Assembly: GCA_014549065.1 (NCBI GenBank)
Contig: JACDOX010000021.1
Location: forward strand, 2,721,527-2,785,526
DNA from: Cardinalis cardinalis
Taxonomy: Eukaryota; Chordata; Aves; Passeriformes; Cardinalidae
Length of the DNA stretch: 64,000 nucleotides
Direction: 5' to 3'
Positions 39,101 through 51,100 of the stretch are shown here, piece by piece. The position numbers were made by a program, and so were the translations under genes. The notes beneath the pieces were generated by a model, which was given only the letters and a program-made list of their open reading frames with translations, had not been told where the DNA came from and ran no database searches. Every line of letters begins with the position of its first letter. Within the stretch, counting starts at the first letter, position 1.

Positions 39101-42100
39101 GAGAGGACAGCTCCAGGTGTGACCGATACTGGCGAACCTGGGTCTTGGTTTTCCCGAGTGNGTCTGAACCAACCTGCTGGGTGTGAGCCAGCATCAGCCA
39201 GGTTTTGCTGGCAGGGAAGGCTCCCTCTAACTCATTTGTTTTGTCTGTAGTGTCCTGTTAGTCAGTCTGGTCTTTTTCCACAGCTACCATCTGGACAGGG
39301 CATANGGGAAAGTTGGGATTCCTTCAGGCGAGAATTTCAGATCGTTCTCCAGGGAAATTGCCAATTGGCAGATTTCTGTAATCATCCTGCTGGTACCTGA
39401 GAACACTTACTTCTTTTTAAGGATTTTACTTAAGANAAAAAATTGTTTTGCTTAAAACAGTACATTTGTTTATTTCCATAAGGAACAGAAATCATGGTGA
39501 AGCTCCAATCAATGTTTTCAATTATAAAAAAGTACCAGACAGCCTGACCTAAACTTACATAAATTATTTCCTACTAGTCTCTTCTACTCTTTTAACATTT
39601 ACCTGATACATATAAGCCATAATAAACTTATTTATCCTCCGCCATTTTATCTCAGTTCTAAGGAAGTCACAACACTATGGTGAAGTTTCACTGGTGAATG
39701 TTATACTTTTTCATAGCAAGGGATACACTGTATGACATACTGCTCCAAGGGGGTCATTCCCAAAGTGGGAAGCTGATGTGAATGAGACCCTGATGCTTAC
39801 CAGAACTGGTATTTTAGAATGCTGCCACTATATATTCTCTGCCTGGATATTGTCACTGCTGGATATNGTTTTAATGACTAAACATGATTGACTTCCTCTA
39901 GGTCACACAACCTGTACTTCTGTCCTTTAGTGACAGCTACTTCAAGCCTATGATTAAAACAGCATATTACTTTTCCCCAAGCAACTCTAATCTTAAAAGT
40001 ATCTTTTCTTTCTGTGGATNATAAAGAGAGGCTGGGGGAATGGCTTGACTGCAGATATCCACACTCCAGTAAGGTTAAAGCAGAAATAACAACTCACTCC
40101 TTCTGTCCAAAAAATGAGCAGCTTCTTCAGTGCCTCACAACATCTCTTTCCTGTTCTCTCCTCTGTTGTTGCATCCTATTGAAATATTCCATAAAGCTAC
40201 ACAAACCTGCTTTGTAAGCCGCATGAAACCTGTTTGTATCCTGTTGTTCAAGCTTAAAGTGACTTTCTTTGATTTACTCCTAAAGCGAATTAAGCTAAAT
40301 TGAGTTGAAGCTGTTTGCAATTCTGCCTGGGTCTGCAAGTGGAACTACAGCAGTGTTGTGCCTAATCCACCTGGAATTTGCACTTTCCCTGCATCTGTTG
40401 TCCTGTTCAGCCCTCAGTGACTTGGGAGTGCTCAGAGTTTTAACAACTCTCATCTCAAGCAGATTGGATGGCTGGACTGAATACCAATATATTGTAGTTC
40501 AACCTGTAATGATTAATAACTCACTTTATTCTCTCTGATGCAGATCTGGTACTACACAAACAACATCTTTAGTGAATCTGGGATCAATCGTGAAACAATC
40601 CCTTATGTTACACTAAGTACTGGTGGTGTTGAGACTCTGGCTGCTGTTTTTTCTGTAAGTATGGTTATGAAAATCCATTAGCATGCTTGATATTTTAATA
40701 TTATGAGATTTTATTTTCTTATACAGCCTAAAATATAAAAGGAATAGTATGTTGATTAAGTGTAATGGTTGATAATGCAATTCAAAATATTATTTCTAAT
40801 TTTAATCCTAAACCAAATTGTTTTCTTGGAATATTTTTTTAAGATGCTCTTTAATTTTAGATCCACCAAAGGAACAGAAAAAGTTGGGATGTCTTGCAGT
40901 GCTCTGTATGTATGAAGAGAAAGAAGGCAGAAACAGCAAGGGCCAAAGTATATTTAGTGGTGACTCATAAATTAGTTCACCTGGTAGAACAACCTTACCT
41001 GGCAGAGGTTTATTCNCATCTCAGTCTTCTCCTGTGCCTGCTGGGCAGCTGTGGAGCTGTTTGGAGAAGGCTCAGGCCCAGCACAGCTCCAGGTGTTCAT
41101 TGGGGCTGGCAGGAACAGCCACCCAGGGAGGNGGGACAGTAAAGGCAGCCTGCTGGAACAAGGGAGTCCCAGGTGGTGCTCAATCCTGCTGCCCCCTCAG
41201 CACAAACAGGCATCCTTTCCTAATCCATCAGCTCCAGAGCAGGGCCTTTGCTCTGCTCTGAATGTAGAGAGAGATGTCAATAGAAAAACTCNTCCATGCA
41301 CGGGAAAGGACTAGGGAAAGAATACACTAAATGAGTAAACTGAAACTTCAAGTTTTAGCAGGTGATTGCACCATTAATTGCTAAAGGAGATACATTTATG
41401 TTTGCACTGCAATAAATAAGAAACAATGAGAGAAGTCTTTGGAGTTGAAAGCTGCAAACAAGGCAGTAGTCCTTTCTTTGTTAGAATTTTTTCTTCATAT
41501 ATTCTATACCAACTCTACTTGAACGATACTGAACACAGCAGCAAGCATTTTTAAATGTCAGAAGAATGGTTTTGGAAAAAGAGTCCTTTTCAGTGGCAGA
41601 GTAACTGCCTGAGACCTACAAAATGTTAAACTAAATCCAGCTATCAGGTATGTTTTCTCATAGTCTAGGACATAAGGACTCTACAGGGTCACAAACAACC
41701 TTCTGANGTTTGTGAATTTCCACAAATTTGTTTTTAGTTTTCTTTTTTTTCTTTTAATTAAAGAGACTTTTATTTTATGATTCATTCCAATAGGTAGAAA
41801 TAGAGAAAGATGAAAGTGCCTCCCTCTTACAGTTTCTTTGTGACACTGCACACAGGGTTCTTTGTTTAAGATATATGGAAAAATAATAATGATAATTCTA
41901 CCACTGATTTAGGTGAAGAATACACCTCTTTTATGNGAAAACAGATGATAATTACATGGAGATGATTCCATGATATTAAAGCCATTCTATAAATAGGGTC
42001 TGNTTTTTTTCAATTCCTTCTGTGCTGTCAGCTTGTGGGGCTTCTTCAGAGCACACTCTTCACACATAATGNGGTGGATGGGTGTGCTTTGGCTCCTGGT

Positions 42101-45100
42101 ATGTGTTTTAACTTTCTGTACTCAAGAGGAGGTTTTCTTAATTATTTTTCTGTCAATGCTACCTGCTGTGCCTCTGGAAATGCTGATGTTCCAAAATACC
42201 TGTTCCCTTCCAATTTCTCAGTTCAGGACACACTGCTTTTTAGCCTTAATTTTATTTCCTTGATCTTCATAAATGTTGCATTTCTGTTGTTCAAAGGAAC
42301 AACAACATGAATTTCATTTTTCAGTTGATGATTTTGCAACTTCTTTATTTGAGATTAAGCTCCCATGGAATTTTCATGCCTAGTGCTGAGGACAGGGGAT
42401 TCCTCCCACTCCCAACCTCCCCCAATGTCTCCTTTTGACATTTTTTAAAAAATCTCTTTCTTAGCCTTAAGNGTTAAGCCAGGTGCATGCCTTTTATACT
42501 ATTCAGGGAAAAAACAGAAGAAAGCAAGAAGACAGCTCAATTTTCCTGGTATTTTTTAATATGTTGTGTTTGCTANCAGAAACCAGATTTTACTCACAAT
42601 AAATCAGTAAAGGTAATCAGCTNTAGAGGTATTCTTTCTGTCCTCTTAAATGAAATAGCAGTTGGAAATGCCCACTAGAAATCACACACCATCTGTGACC
42701 ATTATACATANATTAGGTGGTCATGAGATTGAGCCTCAGAGTACTTGGGTATTGATGACCTCCATTGATGAGACCCTCATGAATGCCAAAGGAAAACAGT
42801 GAAATAGAGATGTATTTCATGGAGAAGCAAAGTGATACTTTGAGAAAAAGAGGAGATAAAATACTGAAGCTGTGAAAATTTTTGAAAGTCTTCCTTTAAT
42901 TCATCTCTTGGGAGCAGCAGCAACACAACAATGATAATGTTGATGTGGTCCATGAGGAAAGACAATTAATATTCTGTCCTTTTCATAGCTCTGTATTGCC
43001 TCAGATCCCTTGATATGCCCACTTGTAGCATGATTTGCCTACAGCTCCATCCCTCCTCCTTTCTGGCAAAAGGCATGTAAACAAGACATTGAAAGATGAA
43101 ACACTCATCATAATTTTCCTTTCATTCACATAATTTGGCTGCAACTTCCACTTACACCAACTCTTCCTAATTTACTTCATTAAATATGTATAGCATTGCA
43201 TATCTGATGCNCTGGCTTCTCTCTAGGGAGACAATGTGAATTTTCTGTATATTTTTTGGTTTATGATAGAGAATTCCACCCATTGTACTTAACACAGATT
43301 TGATTTANAGGAATGGCTAGACAATTACTTTTTAGTGGNGTGTTCATTAATTTAAGTTTGTTTNTGAAGTTTTTTATCCTCTGGAATNAAATACTGAGTA
43401 GATTAACTATTCATAGACATGTTACAGCAATAAGTTATCTAACCTGATGCAATTCTTTGAAGCAGGGTGGAATATACCTAAATAATTCCCTNTGTTTAGT
43501 AGAGGTCTGTTCTATAACTTTTCAAGTACCACAAACTTAGTTATTCTTCCATAAGATTGATTACTGTTGCTGTTTTCTAAGTTTTAGTAATTCAGTTTAA
43601 TTTTAGTTGTTGTCTTACTCTCAGTGGGCAGAGAAAACAATTTTCCAGTGCCTTTCTTTGGCACTGCAGCAGGGTGAATGGAAGGGGAGACAGAAGGAAA
43701 TGTCTGAAAAGATTCCTTCCCTCCTCCATGAAGCCAGCCCTAGAATAAAAGAGAATGTTATTCAAATGAAGCATCCCACATCCAATTTTGCCATCTGTGG
43801 CACCAAATTTGGTTTTCTTATAGTGTTCACAGAAAGAGTCTAGATGTGACTATATTGAGAAGACTGTGCCCTAAGTATTTCCCATAGGATGATGCATGAA
43901 GGTGTTACTAAAAGCCTGTGACAGAGACAAGCTGTGTGAAGCCTGGAATGAGTTAAAATACATTGCAGTACTAGATCACAAAAGAATCTAGGAAATCCTT
44001 TGCAGTATCACACAGAAGTCAGGGAAGCCAGCCTTCTTTAGCAAGATGATTCTAATCTGTTNTAGGATGTCCTGAGAAAGGGCTCTTAGACTCATTCTTT
44101 GTTTCTTTTATTTTTAATANATCTCAGTATAGAAGGAAATATTCCCTGCTCAGGGCATGGCACATCTTAAATAAAGGGNATTCCAGACATTTCCACAGGT
44201 GCTCTCATCTCCAACACATATCTTTCATGGTTTCCACAGAATGATGCAACTCTGGGTCCACTGTCAGAGGAGAAAGAAATGTGTTCAAGTAACAGCCANT
44301 CTTAACAGGTGAAAAAAATAAGGTGACAAATACCAGAATCTCGAGGGTTCCTAGGAAGTTCTGTTAGAATCTGATTTTTAGTAAGACTTTTAATGCAGTC
44401 NCATGTGACATTGTTCACACCAACTCAGAATCAGCCTTCACATACCCATAATTTCCAGTCAGATGTAAGTAGAGAGAATGNGGCAAACATGGCATTCCCC
44501 CCTGTTTCTCCCCTCACCCTGACAAGCTGTTGCTCAAGGGTTACCAGAATTTGAAGGTGATATCTTGGTGTGTAGTAGCCCAGATAGAGACAGCAGTAGA
44601 AAAGAGATTGGGCAAGCAGCATCTCAGATCATGGTGTTTGTCAAAGGCCAGAGGCATTTGGACATTTCTCTGCAGGGTGGACTGCAGAGAGAGACTGTGC
44701 TAATGCACACTGCCTTAGCCCACAAATGATTGCTTTTAGGTAATGATATTATTACTTTTTAATTGTTTTAATACACATGGACTTTTGAATAGATGAGGAC
44801 TGCATGTATTGAATAAATGTGTACTGCCTTCCAGAGGAAAAGTCTCATCATGAAGATCTGCCTTACAACACCACTCCTAAGACCCAAGGTGTACATGGGT
44901 AAAGGCTGCATTTGTGTAGTACAAATTCTTTTGTAGGATATATTCAGAAATTGGAAGTTTTAAGGATGTATCTTCTGCTGCTGAGGATTAAAAGCATTGG
45001 GTTTGAGTAATTCTTTTATCAATCTATTCAGGATGATCTGCATCAGGGCATTCAATTACCATAATTAGAAAACAAAGCATCAGCCACAATAAGTTGTCAC

Positions 45101-48100
45101 AGATCAAGGTTGAGATCTAGTCTGGCTTTTATAGCATAAACTTGATAGAACAACACTTTTAACAACTGAATCATCACTAGAAGGAGCTTTGCTTCAAGAA
45201 TATCTACACTTTACTGAAGGAACAGAACAGGAATAAGGAAATGAATGGNTTTGTGCTGCCCTAGAGGCTGTTGCCAAGCACTGCTGAGGCAAAAGTGGCT
45301 GGCTAAGATAAGTCCTTGCATGGGCTATGTCCTGGCTGTGCTGGTCTTGGCAGGTATCAAGTATGGAGAGCATCTTTAGCGAACAGAAAATTTCACTAAA
45401 GCCAAGTGAAGCTGATTAAGGATGCCTTACTGCAAAATTCTTCAGACTGAACTTAGAAATGTAGCAATCAATTCCATGCTTTACTGAGAGTAATCTTTAG
45501 ACAGGTATCTGCAGAAATTGTCTTAAGATCCTATTGTAGCTTTAATACAGATACAGGCAAATTGTAAGAACCTTGCAGACAGACATTTATTCAAGTCTTG
45601 TGCTTATATGGTCAAAGTTAATGCTAGGCCTCTAAATTTCAGTTTAGGTACTTAAATANAATACCCTCTTTTTTGTTTTAAAATTAATAATTCATACAGT
45701 AGACTAATGGATATACATCAAAGTATGAATCAAAACCCCCCAGTTTATAATTCTCNGTCTGCTGCTCCTCTCCTTTTCCTGGGTACAAGATACTACATGT
45801 TGTGTCATAGAGTGATATAAATGAGGTTATCCATTTTAATCCTGATATTTAAAATGGAAATAACACAGTGTTAACTTGCCATGTTAAGTCTGAGTCTAGT
45901 CACAGAGTCTTACTCAGACCTTTACCCAAAATACATGAGAAAGAAAGTGGGGCTATTCTTGACATTAACNTATAGAGCAAACTTCTTCACAGAGNTGAGA
46001 CATCAAGAAAACCTGACAGGGTTTGCTTGTAACTTAGGGCCAGGATGNAAGTAGGGAATAGTATGCAACAACCTGCTATTTGGNCTGCAGGACTTGCTTG
46101 CACATTCATTTTATCCAAGGAAGCTTGTCTGATCTATTTTAATGCACTCTGCTTTCATTATGTCAGCCCTGGTATCTGCAGCTGACTCAAGTGAAAAGGT
46201 TGACATTTGCTTCTTTAACTTTATTCACAAGTGTTTCCTGACAGACAGAAGTAAGTTGTGTGAACTGTTAAATGTNGTTTGTATATCAGTTGCCTTTTTA
46301 TCACGAAACATTTGTGTTATGAGAATTTTGGATGCAATATTTTTTACACATTTTCAGTCATTTCAGCTGTGCTAACCATCATGGCTGGGTATGGGTTTCT
46401 ACAAATGCATGTTTATGATCACACAGAAACAAGTATCAGCCTACACAGCCTGGCACATAACTCAGGTGTTATCACAGAAAACTGTTCTGATGTTCTTCTG
46501 TTGTCTGTACTTGAGCATGAACTGGATTTCTTGTTATTTCATTTACTCCACTGTACAGCATATTTTGATTTGCTATAGATCTTCAATAGGTAACAGTTAC
46601 CAGTACCTAGCAGTGGAGCACTCAGAACTATAAATACTTGGAAACTGGTGAATCATCTTCCACTTCTTATGAGTCATAAACATCTTAGGGGGTTTTGCAA
46701 GTGAACGAGTTTTGGATTTGTATAATCATAACTAAAAAATTTAACTTGTTGTCTGTTTACAACCTCAAAACCAGCATTGCTTTCACCAGGAAAACTTGCT
46801 GCTGTGGAAGACCAAGTCCAAACTGTCCTTCCTTACTGGAATTTGTTTTGCTTTGAGTTTTACAAGTGAAAGCTATAAATCACATTTTTCCNATGTTTTG
46901 TATGAGAGGCATCTATGAACTTTTTCCCTCTAAGAGAAGCATCATCCCTGACCCTGTTTTAATACAAAACCACCCAGCTGTGTAATACCAAGATGGCTTG
47001 ATCATGACCATCAATCCAGCATTGAAAAAAAAATGAGAGAAATTGCACAGCATGTCAAATTACATGTGCAACATTTACTGCTGAACATATAATCCACTCC
47101 AAATTATATGTGAAACATCTCTTGCCGAAGTTTCTTGAAGAAGATGGGTCTTATAGACCTATCAAATAATTTTTTTTAGTCCTCAAAGCCATTAAAGTTG
47201 TTTCAGTTCAGTGTCTATGTGGTCATGTGTGTTTGCAAGATGGATTTATCAAACATAGTGAGATATAACTGCCATCTTGTAGAGGTTTTGACAGTGAAGC
47301 AATTGCAGTTTTGAAACATTTGGACCTCANAAGATCCTACTAATATCAGTGCAGGTCTTTTTAAAATTCCAAAATTCTATTATGGAAGCCGTGGAAATTA
47401 TCCAAATTAATATATTTCACCATTTAAAGAAATAAAGAATGAAAAATCTTGCCACAGAGCTGTTTTCAGTGATCTGCAGCACCACAGAGCATATCTCTGG
47501 TGAAGAAGTTCAGCTCAGGGTGCAACATCAACATGAGTTTAGAACAGACAAGCCTGCCCTAAAATCCACTGGTGAGCTCCAGACTGAGGGCGAAGCACTT
47601 GCCTCTCAAGGCATTTCATCTGTGGGTGTCTCTGTACTTTGCTTTAACACATTTCTTTTAGTTGCTGGCAGTGGAGGGATGTGTGTTGTTTCCCAGGATT
47701 AAGGGTATTGCTCCAGATTTCATTTTAGTTGCCCATTTTATTTTTTTCCTCAAAGGGTGTGCAGAAGATGGCATTCAGTCACCAGTCAATAATGATATGG
47801 CAAACAGTTTTGGGATTCTGACTTCAACTTATTTGAAGTGGTNCATTTTAATCTTCATAAAATCCTCTTATTTTTCTTATAACAAAGCCAAGTGTAATTA
47901 GTAATTTTAGTAGTTACCAACATGAAAAGTACATCAGCTGTTATGACAAAATACGTATTAGCCTACTTTAATGAGTCAGACTAGCAGAGATTCAAGTTAC
48001 AGCTTTTTAAGAAATTTTTCATTGTGTTTTTCTCTAGCAGATAAGTATTTAGATTTTGTGTTTTATATTCAGATGTTAGAAATAAATTGAAAATGGGTAT

Positions 48101-51100
48101 AACTGCACAAGTATCTGTGTTAAAATCACTTCTCTGAGCAAAATTTTCTGCTGCATGGATTTCTTTTGCTTGGTTATTCTAATTGCACTAATTATCCAAA
48201 ATGAAAACTAAATGCTTATTCCACATTTGAGAAAGAAAGAAAGAAATTTAAAATAATTCTTTGTTTACTTAAGATGTAATTTATGCTAGAAATATTTAAA
48301 TCTCAAATTTTAAATGTCTTAAGCTTAAATTCAGAGAGATGTTGAAATTAGGAAACAGTCAAAATGCAAAAGCAAGAGACTGCAATTCACTTCAACGCAG
48401 TAGTATTTAAAAAGTATGTATTGTAAGAACATTGTCACAGAAATTTAGTGCATAATTGTAAGTCATTCAAACAATGAACAATTTTTTCAGTGGTCTTAGA
48501 TAAGGATACCATACTGACTTGTTCTTTCAAATGTGTTAAATGCTGTAAATATAACTGTGAGCACAATTATGAATGTCATAGCTTATGAACAGTGTAACAT
48601 CAATTCATGGTTGAGTTTTGATCTTCATATTTAATAGGAGAACGTATTTCATGATCCAAGTTCTTCAGTGTTTTCTCAAGAAGGTCGAATGCCACCTTTT
48701 GTTTTCCAGGGCTTGGTTATCGAGCGGCTTGGGCGCAGGCCTCTCCTCATTGGAGGTTTTGGGCTGATGATCGTCTTCTTCGCAGTGCTCACTGTCTCCC
48801 TGACCCTACAGGTAACACCAGGGGCACTGTAGATTTTTATTCTCTCATTTACCTGTTTTAAACATGCTTGATACTGGTTTGTCTCGACATTCTTGCATGA
48901 GCCAATCTTTTTAATCAGCTTGGCATGAGGAGGGAAAGGTCTCTTATACTNATTTATGAATCTGTTTGCTCCAAAGCTTTTGCATTAAAAAACTNTAGGG
49001 ACTTTCTCACATTCTCACATTCAGACTCCTTAACTCAGAGATTTNTGCATATGATGATTATGAAGACAGTTTTACCCATAGCTGAATAAACAGTTTACCC
49101 ATATTCTGTGGGTGTATCTTTGTGAATTCACTCTCTCTGAGATTTCTTTCATGCTTTATATGTCATTCTTATTTTACATTTGGAATTTTTTTAGTGAAAA
49201 ATTTCCACATTTGATGTTTCTTTCAAATTACATTTCTGGTATTTGTATAGGCAATACAAAGACTTATCCTTTGGAGAACATTTGGCCTTAGAAGAAAGAT
49301 GGGAATAGACTTTTTAGCAGGGCTTTTTGTGANAGGACAAGGGGCAATAATTTTAAACTCAACCAGGGTCAATTTAGATTAGGTTTTAGGAAGAAGTGTT
49401 TTGCAATGAGGGTGGTAAAGTGTTGGAACAGGTTGTCCAGAGAAATGGTTGATGCCCCATCTCTGGAAACATTCATGGCTAGGTTAGACAGGCCCTGAAC
49501 AAACTGATTTGGTTGAAGATGTCTCTGCTCATTGCAGGGGGATTGGAACTAGATGAGCTTTAAAGGTCTCTTTCAATCAATGATGATATGGCTTTAAGTT
49601 ATCAGATGTTATTAGTACTCAATTCCCCAGATGTTTCAAATTATCATATTTTATTTATAAAACCAGTTTAAACTCTGGCCCTGTATATTTTTNCTTGTTT
49701 AGCTTCCATCTATGTAATAATGTGGTTTGTTTATGCTTCTGAGGACTTTAGAGAAATGAAGCTGAGATTTGCAGTGGCATGGATTTGGGTGGTGTTTCAT
49801 CAAAGTGTTTTCCTGCTGGTTTTGATTCCTGTGTGGTGCCTTTTCCTGCTGGTTTTGATTCCTGTGTGGTGCCATTAATCTGACTCCCAAATCTTGTTTC
49901 TTGTTTGAAGGGAGTCGGTAGGTCAGGTTGACTGGCAGGTCTGTGCCACACCACTGCAGTTTTATTTGATTCACCTGCATGTACATCACAATAAAGCATT
50001 ACTTCACACTCCTGTCAGGACAGCTGTAAGAGAGCTCNCCTCCTGAAGAGAGATGCTGTTGCATATTTTGTATGCTGAGGGAAAAATTCCCTTCCAGATC
50101 TTCTAAAGCCAAGCTGAAGGTGTGAGGACTTTCAGCTATTCAAAATCCCTGAAGTCTGAATGCTTTTCTGTTTTGCCTCCTTTCAAAAGAGTTTCAATCT
50201 GTAAAGTATTAGAGATTTCCTTTGAACAGAGGNTCACAGTACAAATAGGCTTAATCTCAGATAAATTTATATCTACTCCATATTTGCACCTTCTCTTTCT
50301 CAGAGACCTTAGATTTACTTCCAGACAAGAACCCTAATTTTGATAGATCTACAACCCTTTTGGTTAATGTTAATGTCCAGGAGACCACGGTTTCCACATA
50401 ATTAAGGAAATAACCCGGACTAGAAGAAGAAAACATCAGAAAATNGGGGCCTTTCCTTAACACTGAAAAAATAATTACGTTCTTTAGCAAGGATATTTTT
50501 AGAGAGCCATTCAAGGTGGTGATAGTACACTTACATGTATGGAAACAAGGTTTTCAAAAATACCAAAATTCTATTAAAAATATCATTCACACTTTGCTGC
50601 AGTAAAACACCACCTGTTGGAGAGAGAAAGAAATGGACATACATGTTTTTTCTCATCTATTAATATTAGACTAAAACATACACATTCATGATTCAGGAAC
50701 AGTGTCCTGCAAGCTCCACAGGAATTGCTCTTCGTATTTCAAGTTCCTGATATTTAGAGGTCTCAGTAGAGAAAAATCTACTTAGAAGTAGAGGAAAGAT
50801 AGCATATATGGCCTTCCTTGTCTGCAAAATCAGATTATAGCTAAAAAGCCCTGGACTGTGGTTTTCCCAGGCTTTGCCAAGGTTCAGATCCCTGATTGTC
50901 CAACCAAATGTCAGCCAGTCCTCAGCCAAGCCTTTGACTGGTGAACTGTGAAGCTCTGTGGACCTCCCTAGATGCTCTTCTCAAACATGACNGAAATACC
51001 CGAGGTGGATGGAGGTGCTGAGGTGTACAGTGTTCCAGGCTGCCCTGAGCTTTCCCTCAAGATGTTGTGATGTTTTAGAGTTCTGACTGTGGTACATTGC

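Noticed and set aside
47439..47901. Two overlapping open frames in intron 8
   Set aside because: No family recognised, overlapping in different phases, and no in-phase splice sites; likely chance.
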